Shown: positions 23,280 to 32,241, counted from the first letter of the stretch. The stretch is 44,156 nt of DNA from Oscillospiraceae bacterium (GCA_017540945.1 JAFYAB010000067.1:1-44156); one strand, 5' to 3'. The notes: generated by a model from the sequence alone, not told the origin. Program-made: numbers and translations.

Positions 23280-24650
23280 ATGGAGATGGAGAGGATCCTG
23301 GTGGGATTGGAGCGGGCGCTGTGGGGCTGGCCCCTGCTGATCCTGCTGATGGGCTCCGGCCTTTGGCTGACGCTCCGGCTGCGATTTTTGCCCATCCGGG
23401 AGCTTCCGGCTGCCTTTCGTCTTCTGTTTCAGAGAAAGACCCACCAAAAGGGCGGCGTTTCCGCCTTCGGCGCGCTGTGCACGGCCCTGTCCGCCACCAT
23501 CGGGACCGGCAATATCGTGGGGGTCGCCACAGCCCTGTCCCTGGGCGGTCCCGGAGCCCTGGTGTGGATGGAGCTGAGCGCGCTGACGGGCCTGTCGCTG
23601 AAATACGCGGAGGGCTGGCTGGCGGTGCGCTATCGCTGGCATGACAGCGCCGGCAAACCCTGGGGCGGTCCCTTTGCCTACATCGAAAAAGGGCTCGGAA
23701 AAAGCTGGCAGCCCCTGGCAAAGCTTTTCGCCCTCCTGGGAGCCTTCGCGGGGCTCTGCGGCGTGGGGACCTTCGTGCAGGTGGGGAGCGTGACGGCCTG
23801 CCTGGAAGCCCTGCTCTCCGCGCGTTTTCAGAATATGCCGTATTTGACAACGCCCTGGGGGTATGGGGTCCCGCTGTCGGGGCTTGCCGCCGGGCTGCTT
23901 CTGGCCATCCTTGCGGCCCGGGCGATCCGGGGCGGAATGGCGGGGGTCAGCCGACTGTCAACGATCCTTGTCCCGCTGATGGGCGGCGTCTATGTGCTGT
24001 GCTGCGGTCTGGTGCTGCTTCGCTGCCGTGCGGAGCTGCCCGAGCTATTCCGGAGGATGCTGCGCTCCGCCTTTGACCGGAACAGCGCGGGGGCCGGATT
24101 CCTGGGGGTCGTCGCGGCGGGAGTCAGCCGAGGCGTCTTTTCCAATGAGGCCGGTCTTGGAACCGCGCCCATTGCCGCGGCCTCCGCGGAGAACGTGACG
24201 CCGGCGGAGCAGGGCAGACTGAGTATGACGGCGGTGGTGTTTGACACGATGCTGATCTGTACCCTGACGGGGCTGGTGATCCTGGCCACGGGCAGCGAGG
24301 GCGTCGGCGTCAGCGCCGTCATGCGGGCCTTCTCCAAGGGGCTGCCCTTTCCGCAGGGGCTGTCGGAGCTCCTTTTTCTGACGATCCTGACCCTGTTTTC
24401 CTTCACGACGGTGATCGGCTGGAGCTGCTGCGGCACAGCCTGTCTGGATTATCTGACGGGCCGGTCCCGGAGGCTTCGACGCTGGTATCTGGCGGTCTAT
24501 GTGCTGACGGTGGCTGTGGCGCCGGTTTTTTCCACCAGGAGCGTCTGGACCGCTGCCAGCCTGTGCAACGGGCTCATGGCAGTGCCCAATGTGTTGGCCC
24601 TGCTGCTGCTCTGCGGAAAAATCAAGGACACAAGGCCCATGCATTCTTGA
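23280..24650 (+). CDS. AGCS-family sodium:alanine/glycine symporter
   Basis: The 456-residue multi-span membrane protein carries the family signature GTGNIVGVATAL near 75-86, followed by GPGALVWMELSALTG and later SNEAGLGTAPIAAASA. It takes up alanine or glycine with sodium. About ten hydrophobic segments can be seen. The usual length is 440-480. It is preceded by GAAGGA and the ATG at 23280, with a second ATG two codons on. No glycine riboswitch was recognised in the 174-bp gap upstream. Confidence 0.9.
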   Translation: MEMERILVGLERALWGWPLLILLMGSGLWLTLRLRFLPIRELPAAFRLLFQRKTHQKGGVSAFGALCTALSATIGTGNIVGVATALSLGGPGALVWMELSALTGLSLKYAEGWLAVRYRWHDSAGKPWGGPFAYIEKGLGKSWQPLAKLFALLGAFAGLCGVGTFVQVGSVTACLEALLSARFQNMPYLTTPWGYGVPLSGLAAGLLLAILAARAIRGGMAGVSRLSTILVPLMGGVYVLCCGLVLLRCRAELPELFRRMLRSAFDRNSAGAGFLGVVAAGVSRGVFSNEAGLGTAPIAAASAENVTPAEQGRLSMTAVVFDTMLICTLTGLVILATGSEGVGVSAVMRAFSKGLPFPQGLSELLFLTILTLFSFTTVIGWSCCGTACLDYLTGRSRRLRRWYLAVYVLTVAVAPVFSTRSVWTAASLCNGLMAVPNVLALLLLCGKIKDTRPMHS

Positions 24651-24675
24651 TTTTCACCCGGAAATCGGATATAAT
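24647..24675 (+). promoter_or_regulatory. Promoter of the inositol-phosphatase-family gene
   Basis: TTGATT (24647-24652), 17 bp, TATAAT (24670-24675). The -35 overlaps the stop codon of the symporter gene. Confidence 0.8.
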
Positions 24676-24704
24676 GCAGGTATCCACAGACAGAGGTGAT
24701 CCGA

Positions 24705-25505
24705 ATGGCAGAAACAGACGAACTGCTGCAAGGGATGATGGAAGCCGCCCGCGCAGCCGGAGAGCTGATCCGGTCCGCCCGGGACGTGACGAGCTCCGTC
24801 CAAGAGAAAACCAGTCCCCGGGATCTGGTGACGAAATATGACCTGCTGGTTCAGGCCTTCCTCCAGCGGGAGCTGAAGCGGATCCTGCCGGAGGCGGGAT
24901 TTCTCGGAGAGGAAGGGGAGCAGCAAGAGGAGCTCTCCGCCCGGGAGTGGGTCTTTATCGTGGATCCCATCGACGGCACCACCAATTTCATCCAGGGCTT
25001 CCGAAACAGCTGCGTCAGCATCGGCCTTGCCCATTGGGGCCGTGCGACCCATGGGGTGGTATACAATCCCTATGACGGGGAGCTCTACGCCGCGCGATTG
25101 GGAGGCGGCGCCACGCTGAACGGCGCGGACATCCGCTGCAGCGACCATCCCCTGGAACGCAGCTTGCTGATCTTCGGCTCCGCCCTCTACTACCGGGAGC
25201 TGGTGCCGGAGACCCTGCGCCTGTTCAACGCGGCCTTTCCCCTGGTGCAGGACGTCCGCCGCTTTGGTTCCGCGGCGCTGGATCTCTGCTATCTGGCCGC
25301 CGGAAAGGCGGGCGCCTTCTTTGAATGCCGTCTCTGCCCCTGGGATTATGCGGCGGGCAGCCTGATCGCCCGGGAGGCCGGCTGCGTGGTGACACAGCTG
25401 GACGGACGAGCTCTGGACCTCTTCCGAAAATCCAGCGTTCTTGCGGGAAGCCCACAGGCCTACCATGCCCTGCTCACGTGCTTCGCGGACCGGAAGGAGG
25501 ACTAA
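24705..25505 (+). CDS. Inositol monophosphatase family protein
   Basis: The 266 residues contain the Mg2+-phosphatase motifs of the family: GEE (near 70), DPIDGTTNF (near 88-96) and CPWDYAAGSLIAREAG (near 207-222). Such enzymes dephosphorylate inositol-1-phosphate, and some act on fructose-1,6-bisphosphate, PAP or NADP. ATG 24705 follows AGAGGTGA; the GTG at 24696 lies within that site. The lipoprotein peptidase gene begins 1 bp after its stop, so they are co-transcribed. Confidence 0.87.
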   Translation: MAETDELLQGMMEAARAAGELIRSARDVTSSVQEKTSPRDLVTKYDLLVQAFLQRELKRILPEAGFLGEEGEQQEELSAREWVFIVDPIDGTTNFIQGFRNSCVSIGLAHWGRATHGVVYNPYDGELYAARLGGGATLNGADIRCSDHPLERSLLIFGSALYYRELVPETLRLFNAAFPLVQDVRRFGSAALDLCYLAAGKAGAFFECRLCPWDYAAGSLIAREAGCVVTQLDGRALDLFRKSSVLAGSPQAYHALLTCFADRKED

Positions 25506-25506
25506 A

Positions 25507-27384
25507 ATGAGATACAAAAGAAGAATCCGGCTGCTTGCCGCGCTGCTTGCGCTGACGATGCTGTTCAGCGGCTGCAGTCTGATCTCCCAGACGATCATCT
25601 GCCAGATCCTGCCCTCCCAGGAGTCCGCCCCCGCGACGACGCGGCAGGAGCCCGATACGAGCGGCTCCGTCGTCCGTGATACGACGGACAGCCGGGAGAG
25701 TACTGCGCCTGTCGGTCCCGGGGACGAGGCCCTGATCCGCTGGCAGAACGCGGGGCAGAAGGATTATCTCCCCGAAGAGCCGCTTAGCCTGGTGCCCTTC
25801 TCCGAGATGGAATACCAGCGCCCGGATGTGGAAGCCTTATACGCGGATTTTGACAGCCTGATCGCGCTGGCCGAAACGGAGCAGGACGCGGATCTGCTGC
25901 TGGAGCGTTATTACGCGCTCTATACCCGCTACATCAGCTTCTACTCCATGGACACGCTGGCGAATATCCGCAACAGTCTTGATACCACCGATCCCTATTA
26001 TCAGGAGGAATACGATTTCTGCGAGGCGGAGACCCCTACGGTGGAGGAAAAGATGGAGGAGTTAAACAAAGCCTTCGCTGCCTCCCCCGCAAGAGACGAG
26101 CTGGAAGGGAAGTATTTCGGAAAGGGCTATTTTTTCCACTACGACGATTACGAGGTTTACACGAACCCGGAATATCTTCGGCTGTCCCAGGAGGAGAATG
26201 CCCTGCTGAGCGAGTATCGGGAGCTGACCTCCGACGTGCAGGTCACTTATCGGAACGTCACCAAATCCCTGGACGAATGGATGGAGAGCGACGATTACGA
26301 GGAATACATCGGCGCCCTGAAGGCCTATTACCAGCAGTACAACGAAACTGTGGGCGACGTTTTTGCCCGGCTCGTCCGGGTCCGCCAGCAGCTGGCGGCT
26401 GCCCTTGGTTATGAGTCCTACGCTGATTACAGCTATGAGGTGACCTATACCCGGGATTATACGCCGGAGCAGGGGGAAAGCTTCCTGAAGGGGATTCGAA
26501 AGCATCTGGTCCCGATCCTGGCGCAGGCCTATGAAAGCTCCGCCGCTGCCAATTACAGCGCCGGATACGTCAGCGAGGAAAAAGTCATGGAATTTGTTCG
26601 TTCCGCCGCCGAACAGCTGGGCGGTACGGTCTGGGACGCCTACCGTTTCATGCAGGAATATCAGCTCTGCGACATCGGAAAATCCGCGAAGAAGACCGAA
26701 GCCTCCTTTCAGATCTATATCCACGATTATGAGGCGCCCTTTGTGCTGGTAAACGCACAGGGCAGCGCCGAAGACTATACGACCTTTTCCCACGAGTTCG
26801 GCCACTTTACCGACGCCTATTACAATTACGGCGCCAACGAGGACCTGGAGACCGCCGAGACCTTTTCCCAGGCCATGGAATTTTTGGCGTTGTCCCACAA
26901 CGGGGTCCTGAATGAACGGCAAAGCGAACGGATGCTCCGCCACAAGCTGGTGGATGCCCTGGAGACCTTTGTGTATCAGGGGGCCTACGCGGATTTTGAA
27001 GCCCGCGTCTACGCTCTGAAGCCCAAGGAGGTTTCCGTTGAAAAGATCAACGAGCTCTATCTGCAGTGCTGCAAGGATTACGGGATCTATGAGCGCGGCT
27101 TTGATTTCTACTATTCCATGGGCTGGATCGACATCATTCACTTCTTTGAGGTGCCCTACTATATCATCAGCTATTGTGTCTCCGCGGAGACGGCCCTGCA
27201 GGTTTATCAGCTGGAAGCGGAAACTGCCGGTGCAGGTGTGGACGCCTATTTCCGTCTGCTGGATCGGGATTACAACGCGGGCGTTCAGCAGGTCATGAAG
27301 GACGCCGGCCTGGAAAACCCCTTCCGGGACGATGTGCTGGAGGAGACAGCCGCGTTCTTCCGCCGGGAGCTGGGCCTGAAATAA
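25507..27384 (+). CDS. M3-family metallopeptidase lipoprotein
   Basis: The 625-residue peptidase has a lipoprotein signal: basic N terminus, hydrophobic stretch 8-20 and lipobox FSGC with Cys23. A Thr/Ser/Glu-rich linker follows to about residue 75. The zinc site is H429-E-F-G-H433, with the third ligand probably a Glu in the following ETAETFSQAMEFLAL region. It is therefore an oligoendopeptidase F-like enzyme displayed outside the membrane, where it would trim peptides. This differs from the cytoplasmic PepF at 30173. Start 25507 follows AAGGAGG. Confidence 0.87.
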   Translation: MRYKRRIRLLAALLALTMLFSGCSLISQTIICQILPSQESAPATTRQEPDTSGSVVRDTTDSRESTAPVGPGDEALIRWQNAGQKDYLPEEPLSLVPFSEMEYQRPDVEALYADFDSLIALAETEQDADLLLERYYALYTRYISFYSMDTLANIRNSLDTTDPYYQEEYDFCEAETPTVEEKMEELNKAFAASPARDELEGKYFGKGYFFHYDDYEVYTNPEYLRLSQEENALLSEYRELTSDVQVTYRNVTKSLDEWMESDDYEEYIGALKAYYQQYNETVGDVFARLVRVRQQLAAALGYESYADYSYEVTYTRDYTPEQGESFLKGIRKHLVPILAQAYESSAAANYSAGYVSEEKVMEFVRSAAEQLGGTVWDAYRFMQEYQLCDIGKSAKKTEASFQIYIHDYEAPFVLVNAQGSAEDYTTFSHEFGHFTDAYYNYGANEDLETAETFSQAMEFLALSHNGVLNERQSERMLRHKLVDALETFVYQGAYADFEARVYALKPKEVSVEKINELYLQCCKDYGIYERGFDFYYSMGWIDIIHFFEVPYYIISYCVSAETALQVYQLEAETAGAGVDAYFRLLDRDYNAGVQQVMKDAGLENPFRDDVLEETAAFFRRELGLK

Positions 27385-27420
27385 TTCCGGCTTATCCGGT
27401 ATAAGTGATCCAAAAAATGG

Positions 27421-27459
27421 AAAAGCTCCCTTTGTACCGAATGACAAGGGGAGGCTTTT
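27421..27459 (+). terminator. Hairpin ending the peptidase operon and covering the next ribosome binding site
   Basis: AAAAGC-TCCCTTTGT pairs imperfectly with ACAAGGGGA-GGCTTTT. The 3' arm contains AAGGGGAGG, the ribosome binding site of the CBS gene 8 bp before its ATG at 27463. It may act as terminator and as a translational gate. Confidence 0.6.
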
Positions 27460-27462
27460 CTT

Positions 27463-27894
27463 ATGCAGGTAAAGGATTTGATGTCGAGTCATCTGATCAC
27501 GGTGGATCGGGAGGAGACGGTCGCTGCAGCGGCCAGGCTTTTGAGCCGGTATAACGTGGGTGCGCTGCCGGTCACCACCCAGGGAGGAAAACTTGTGGGA
27601 ATGCTGACGGACCGGGATATCACGGTCCGCTGCGTGGCCGCGAATTTTAACCCGAACATCACCAGAGTTCGCACGGTGATGAGCGCCGGCCCTGTGACGG
27701 TGCAGGCCGAGGAAAGTGATATTCAGGCCGCCAAAACCATGGGAAAGCATCAGATCCGCCGTCTGCCCGTGACGCAGAACGGAAGACTTGTTGGAATGCT
27801 CAGCCAGGGGGACTTTGCAGCCTGCTCCGCTATGAGCAAAGAGACCGCCCAGGCCCTCCGGCAGAGCTTTGAAGCGGAGCCGCACATGGAATAA
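27463..27894 (+). CDS. CBS-domain pair protein
   Basis: The 143-residue protein is almost entirely two CBS domains (about 1-58 and 67-125), with the typical VGALPVTTQGGKLVGMLTDRDI and IRRLPVTQNGRLVGMLSQGDF strands. CBS pairs bind adenine nucleotides such as AMP, ATP or SAM and usually act as regulatory modules. No attached enzyme domain is present. Its target is unknown. Confidence 0.88.
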   Translation: MQVKDLMSSHLITVDREETVAAAARLLSRYNVGALPVTTQGGKLVGMLTDRDITVRCVAANFNPNITRVRTVMSAGPVTVQAEESDIQAAKTMGKHQIRRLPVTQNGRLVGMLSQGDFAACSAMSKETAQALRQSFEAEPHME

Positions 27895-27895
27895 A

Positions 27896-27926
27896 AAGCC
27901 GCGGCCGTCTCAGTGGGCCGCGGCTT
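27896..27926 (-). terminator. Terminator of pgsA
   Basis: An 11-bp GC-rich stem, AAGCCGCGGCC (27896-27906) with GGCCGCGGCTT (27916-27926). The minus strand runs on into TTTTTATT. On the plus strand the T-run comes only after 9 bases, so it mainly serves the pgsA side. Confidence 0.75.
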
Positions 27927-27946
27927 ACGATCAATTTTTTGGGTGG

Positions 27947-28531
27947 TCACGCTTCGGCGGAAGCGGAATGCTCGGCTTCGGCCTTTTTCCATTCGCCGAT
28001 GTAGAAGCGGGTGTAAAGCACCAGAGCGGTAAATACGCAGATGATACACAGGACCACCAACGTGGTGGAGAGCCAGGCGGGCATGTCGGAGAAGAGCAGC
28101 AGAGCCAGGGCGGTGGCATAGAGCATGACGGTGGAGACCTTCCCGTACCAGCGGGCGCTGGGGACCTTGTTGGTCTTCCGGATGGTGAGATATCCCAGAA
28201 TCCCCATGGAGATCTCCCGGAACACACAGAGCCCCAGAAGGATCCAAAGCAGGGGATAGCTGAAAGCCAAACATAAGACAACGGACACCTGCGTCAGCTT
28301 ATCGGCAATGGGATCCAGAGCCTTTCCCAGATCGGAGACCATATGAAAATGCCGGGCGATCTGGCCGTCCATCACATCGGTGAGAGCGGAAACAGCAATG
28401 AGTATGACCGTAAGGCTGATATCTTCTTTGCCCAAATAGGCCCAGATGATCACCGGGACCAAAAGCAGACGGAAAAAGGAAAGAAGATTGGGTATGGTCC
28501 AGATTTTACCGTCCCGAAAGAGTTTCAGCAT
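27947..28531 (-). CDS. pgsA: CDP-alcohol phosphatidyltransferase, PgsA type
   Basis: The 194-residue integral membrane protein contains the full family signature D-G-x2-A-R-x8-G-x3-D-x3-D in DVMDGQIARHF...GKALDPIADK (about 52-78). It fits phosphatidylglycerophosphate synthase, which joins CDP-diacylglycerol and glycerol-3-phosphate. The N-terminal WTIPNLLSFFRLLLVP is typical of PgsA. Another CDP-alcohol acceptor such as cardiolipin synthesis is possible. Confidence 0.85.
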   Translation of the reverse strand: MLKLFRDGKIWTIPNLLSFFRLLLVPVIIWAYLGKEDISLTVILIAVSALTDVMDGQIARHFHMVSDLGKALDPIADKLTQVSVVLCLAFSYPLLWILLGLCVFREISMGILGYLTIRKTNKVPSARWYGKVSTVMLYATALALLLFSDMPAWLSTTLVVLCIICVFTALVLYTRFYIGEWKKAEAEHSASAEA

Positions 28532-28565
28532 ATGACACCCCCTGTGTGGTGAATTCCACCCATCT

Positions 28566-28593
28566 ATTATACTGAAAAAAGACAGGATGTCAA
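28566..28593 (-). promoter_or_regulatory. Consensus promoter of pgsA
   Basis: The minus strand has TTGACA (28588-28593), 16 bp and TATAAT (28566-28571), both perfect matches to sigma-A consensus. The preceding gene's terminator T-run ends at its -35. Confidence 0.85.
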
Positions 28594-28627
28594 CAAAAAA
28601 ATGCCCGGCTCATGGAGAGCCGGGCAT
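28594..28627 (-). terminator. Terminator of the SPFH/zinc-ribbon gene
   Basis: An 11-bp perfect stem (28601-28611 with 28617-28627), 5-base loop, then TTTTTTTG on the minus strand. Confidence 0.9.
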
Positions 28628-28636
28628 TGCTGTTGC

Positions 28637-29935
28637 TTATTGCGCGTCTTTCTCGTCAAAGAGGTCGCCGCAATTCGGGCAGAACTTGGGCGGATTCTTG
28701 GGATCCTCGGGCTCCCATCCGCACTTGTCACACTTATACAGGGGCTCATCCTCGGGCTTTTTCTTGCCGCATTCCACGCAGAACTTGCCCTTGTTCACGG
28801 TGCCGCACTCGGGGCAGGCCCAGCCGTCCACGGGCTTGGGCGCGCCGCATTCCATGCAGAACTTGCCGACATTCTCCGCACCGCAGGCGCATTTCCAGCT
28901 GTCGACCTTGGGGGCGGCGGCAGCCTGCTGCTGACCCATGGCAAAGAGATTCTGAGCGTTGATGCCGCCCGCCTGCTGGGCCATACCGTAGCCCATGAAG
29001 CCGGTCATGGCGCCGCCTGCGTTGTTGGCCGCGTCCTTCATGGCCTGGCTCTGGGCCTCGACCAGGGTGGCGGCAGCCATGGTGGGATCCCGCATGATGG
29101 CCGCGTGCTGGGCCTTCTTGATGAGCTCCTGATCCTCCTCGGAGAGGGTGATGGGGTTCATGGCGATGGAGACCACCTGCAGTCCCCGGAGCTCGCCCCA
29201 CTTCTTGGAGAGGGCGGCGTTCATGGCGTCGCTCAGCTCCTCGGCGTGGCCGGGCAGAGCGGAGGGACGGACCTGCAGCTCGGAGATCCTGGCAAAGGCG
29301 GGCTGCAGAGCGGAGACAAACTCGGTCTTCAGCTGGGCGTCGATCTGATCGCGGGTGTAGGCGCGCTCTACGTTGCCGCACACGTTGGCGTAGAACAGCA
29401 GAGGATCGGCGATCCGGTAGGAGTACAGACCGCTGCAGCGGACAGAGACGTCGATATCCAGGTTGATGTTGCGGTCCACGACCCGGAAGGGAATGGGCGT
29501 CGGGGTGCCGAATTTGTTGTCGATGATCTCCTTGGTGTTGAAATAGTAGACCCGCTGATCCTTGCCGGGGTCGCCGCCGAAGGTAAAGCGCTTGCCGATC
29601 AGCTTGAAGGTTTCCTTGATGCTGTTGCCGAGACTGCCGGTGAAGATGGAGGGCTCGGTGGAGGAATCCCAAACGAATTCGCCGGGCTCGGCGCAGACCT
29701 CTACGATCTTGCCCTGCTCGACAATGATCATGCACTGACCGTCGGCCACCGCGATAACGGAGCCGTTGGAGATGATGTTGTCGTTGCCCTTGGTGTTGCT
29801 GGAGCGGCCGGAGATCCGCTTCTGGCCCTTGACGGCCAGAACATTTTTGTCAATGGCGTCACAGTAGAAGAATTCCTTCCACTGATCGGCAAGCACGCCG
29901 CCTAAGGCGCCAAGTCCTGCTGCGATAAGTCCCAT
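28637..29935 (-). CDS. SPFH-domain protein with C-terminal zinc ribbons
   Basis: The 432 residues begin with MGLIAAGLGALGGVLADQW and an SPFH (band 7)-like domain at about 40-290. An Ala/Gly/Gln-rich linker follows, then three Cys-rich zinc ribbons from about 345 on: CACG...CMECG, CPECG...CVECG and CDKCG...CPNCG. This matches the B. subtilis YdjI type, often found with PspA-like membrane stress proteins. No PspA is next to it here. The ATG at 29935 lies after AAAGGAG; an in-frame TTG six codons earlier is rejected. Confidence 0.85.
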   Translation of the reverse strand: MGLIAAGLGALGGVLADQWKEFFYCDAIDKNVLAVKGQKRISGRSSNTKGNDNIISNGSVIAVADGQCMIIVEQGKIVEVCAEPGEFVWDSSTEPSIFTGSLGNSIKETFKLIGKRFTFGGDPGKDQRVYYFNTKEIIDNKFGTPTPIPFRVVDRNINLDIDVSVRCSGLYSYRIADPLLFYANVCGNVERAYTRDQIDAQLKTEFVSALQPAFARISELQVRPSALPGHAEELSDAMNAALSKKWGELRGLQVVSIAMNPITLSEEDQELIKKAQHAAIMRDPTMAAATLVEAQSQAMKDAANNAGGAMTGFMGYGMAQQAGGINAQNLFAMGQQQAAAAPKVDSWKCACGAENVGKFCMECGAPKPVDGWACPECGTVNKGKFCVECGKKKPEDEPLYKCDKCGWEPEDPKNPPKFCPNCGDLFDEKDAQ

Positions 29936-30010
29936 GGTATGTGCTCCTTTCAAAGATCATATAGAATGGTTTTTCGGTGGATCCACGCGGATCCATTCAA
30001 TGCTGCAAAT

Positions 30011-30039
30011 ATTATATAATACTTTTTCGTTTTTCGCAA
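30011..30039 (-). promoter_or_regulatory. Promoter of the SPFH/zinc-ribbon gene
   Basis: The minus strand has TTGCGA (30034-30039), 17 bp, TATAAT (30011-30016). Between it and the start codon is a GGATCC-ACGC-GGATCC repeat at 29979-29994. Confidence 0.7.
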
Positions 30040-30094
30040 CGGAAAAAGAAAAAATATTTTCTTTGCGTCGAAAAGCCTTTCCTCAGAATTATCA

Positions 30095-30123
30095 TTGACG
30101 AAATCTGAAATTTGGGGTACAAT
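30095..30123 (+). promoter_or_regulatory. Promoter of the pepF operon
   Basis: TTGACG (30095-30100), 17 bp, TACAAT (30118-30123), about 50 bp before the start. Confidence 0.75.
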
Positions 30124-30172
30124 CAGACCATGGGATAAGCACCAAGTACAACGCTGTGAAAGGATGAAAAAA

Positions 30173-31978
30173 ATGCCTGAAATGAAGAAAATCCCCGAGA
30201 GAAATGAAATCCCGCAGAAGGACCGCTGGGCTGTGGAGGACCTTTATCCCTCCGACGAGGCCTGGATGCAGGACCTGGAAAAAATGAAGGCGCTGACCGC
30301 GGAGCTGGCGTCCTTTGCAGGCCGCCTCGGCGAAAGCGCTGCCGACCTTTTTGAGTACGCCTCCAAGCTTGAACGCGCCGGCGTGCTGCTGAGCAATCTG
30401 TTCAACTATTCCTCCCGCCGCAACGACGAGGATACCCGGGTGGCAAAGTATCAGGAGATGAACGGCATGGCCATGTCCACCTATGTGGCCTTCGCCTCCG
30501 CCACCGCCTTTGAAACCCCGGAGATTATGGCGATCCCCCAGGAGAAGCTCGACCGCTTCTATGCCGAGGAGCCCGGCCTGGAGCGCTACCGCCGCTACAT
30601 CTTCAACATTCGCCGACACGCCGCCCATGTGCTCAGCCCCAGCGAGGAGAAGCTGCTCGCCATGGCCGGTGAAATGATGCAGTCTCCTGACGATATCTAC
30701 TCCAAGTTCGCCGACGCGGATCTGAGCTTCCCCGACGCCGTGGACAAGGACGGGAACAAGCACCCCCTGTCCCAGGGCACCTACATCTCCTACATGGAGT
30801 CCGACGATCGGGAGCTGCGCAAGTCCGCCTTCCGCAACACCTACAACACCTGGGCCGCCAATAAAAACTCCGTGGCAGCCATGCTGAACGCCCAGGTCAA
30901 GAGCCTGCAGTTCATGGCCAACGCCAGGAAATACGCCAGCCCTCTGGAGGCTTCCCTGGACAACACCAACGTCCCCGTTGAGGTCTATCACAATCTGATC
31001 GAGGCCGTTCACCAGAACTTCGACAAGATGCACCGCTACACCCGGCTGCGCAAGAAGCTCCTGGGCGTGGACGAGCTCCATTTCTACGATCTCTACACGC
31101 CGCTGGTTCCCGGCGCGGACGTGAAGATCCCCTTTGAGCAGGCCAAACAGACGGTCTACGAGTCCCTGGCTCCCATGGGCGAGGACTATCGGAAGATCCT
31201 GAAGGAGGGCTTTGAAAACCGCTGGATCGACGTGTATCAGAACGTGGGCAAGCGCAGCGGCGCCTACTCCGCCGGCGCTTTCGTCCATCCCTACGTGCTG
31301 CTGAACTACACCGGCACCCTGGACAGCCAGTTCACCCTGGCCCACGAGATGGGCCACGCCCTCCACTCCTGGCACTCCAACAAGTACCAGAATCCCGTGG
31401 ACGCGGATTACGTGATCTTCGTGGCAGAGGTGGCCTCCACCTGCAACGAAGCGCTGCTCATGGAGTATCTGCTGGGCAGGACCACCGACAAAAAAGAACG
31501 CGCCTACCTCATCAATCATTTCCTGGAGCAGTTCCGCACCACGCTGTACCGTCAGACCATGTTCGCCGAGTTCGAGCTCATCCTGGGTCAGCTGAATCAG
31601 CAGGGCGTGGCCCTGACCGCGGAGCGGATGTGCGAGGAATACAAGAAGCTGAACGCCGCCTACTTCGGCGAGGACATTGTCCTGGACGACGAGATCGCCT
31701 ACGAGTGGGAGCGCATCCCCCACTTCTACTACAACTACTACGTCTTCCAGTACGCCACCGGCTATTCCGCCGCCATCGCCCTGTCCCGCCGCATTCTGCG
31801 GGAGGGCGAGAGCGCCGTCAAGGATTACATCGGCTTCCTCTCCGGCGGCTGCTCCAAGGACCCCATCGACCTGCTCAAGGGCGCCGGCGTGGATATGTCC
31901 AGCCCCGAGCCCGTCAACCAGGCCCTGGCCCTTTTCGGCGAGCTGCTGGACGAGATGGAGGAGCTGATGGCCGAATGA
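30173..31978 (+). CDS. pepF: Oligoendopeptidase F
   Basis: The 601-residue M3 zinc peptidase has the usual PepF length and no signal peptide, so it degrades oligopeptides in the cytoplasm. The zinc site is H391-E-M-G-H395 in LAHEMGHALHSW, with a downstream Glu in EVASTCNEALLMEYLL as third ligand. ASPLEASLDNTNVPVEVY and the YYNYYVFQYATGYSAA stretch are family features. Of three close ATGs I choose 30173, about 9 bp after AAGGA; 30164 lies too close to that site. It heads a seven-gene plus-strand run to 36137. Its stop overlaps the next start (ATGA). Confidence 0.93.
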   Translation: MPEMKKIPERNEIPQKDRWAVEDLYPSDEAWMQDLEKMKALTAELASFAGRLGESAADLFEYASKLERAGVLLSNLFNYSSRRNDEDTRVAKYQEMNGMAMSTYVAFASATAFETPEIMAIPQEKLDRFYAEEPGLERYRRYIFNIRRHAAHVLSPSEEKLLAMAGEMMQSPDDIYSKFADADLSFPDAVDKDGNKHPLSQGTYISYMESDDRELRKSAFRNTYNTWAANKNSVAAMLNAQVKSLQFMANARKYASPLEASLDNTNVPVEVYHNLIEAVHQNFDKMHRYTRLRKKLLGVDELHFYDLYTPLVPGADVKIPFEQAKQTVYESLAPMGEDYRKILKEGFENRWIDVYQNVGKRSGAYSAGAFVHPYVLLNYTGTLDSQFTLAHEMGHALHSWHSNKYQNPVDADYVIFVAEVASTCNEALLMEYLLGRTTDKKERAYLINHFLEQFRTTLYRQTMFAEFELILGQLNQQGVALTAERMCEEYKKLNAAYFGEDIVLDDEIAYEWERIPHFYYNYYVFQYATGYSAAIALSRRILREGESAVKDYIGFLSGGCSKDPIDLLKGAGVDMSSPEPVNQALALFGELLDEMEELMAE

Positions 31979-32241
31979 ACGCCGTCTGGCTTCCCGTTTT
32001 CCACCACTTCGAGAACGGCAATATCTTCACCGGTTCCTGCGGCCCCTTCCGCTACAAGATCACGCCGAACGTGGTGATGGCCACCCCCAAGGAGCTGGAC
32101 CACGCAGCCAGCTCCATCAAGGCCGAATACTGGCACGGCCCCCTGAGCTATGAGTTCAGCGCCATCGAGGGCGAAAAGACCTTCCCCATGTCCCCGGAGG
32201 GCCGCGCCGACCTGCAGGCCTGGCTCGAAGCCCAAATGTAG
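31975..32241 (+). CDS. Small protein of unknown function (88 residues)
   Basis: The ATG overlaps the pepF stop by 4 bp, so the protein is translationally coupled to pepF. It begins MNAVWLPVFHHFENGNIF, is soluble and mildly acidic, and has aromatic residues in both halves (FRYKITP, EYWHGPLSYEF). I recognise no family. The codon choice is like that of its neighbours. The stop TAG lies within the GTAG palindrome at 32238-32259, so the original end of the reading frame may have been different. Confidence 0.7.
   Translation: MNAVWLPVFHHFENGNIFTGSCGPFRYKITPNVVMATPKELDHAASSIKAEYWHGPLSYEFSAIEGEKTFPMSPEGRADLQAWLEAQM

Noticed and set aside
25441..25506. Upstream start for the M3 lipoprotein peptidase
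   Set aside because: It would overlap the phosphatase gene and move the lipoprotein signal inside the protein; ATG 25507 follows a good AAGGAGG.
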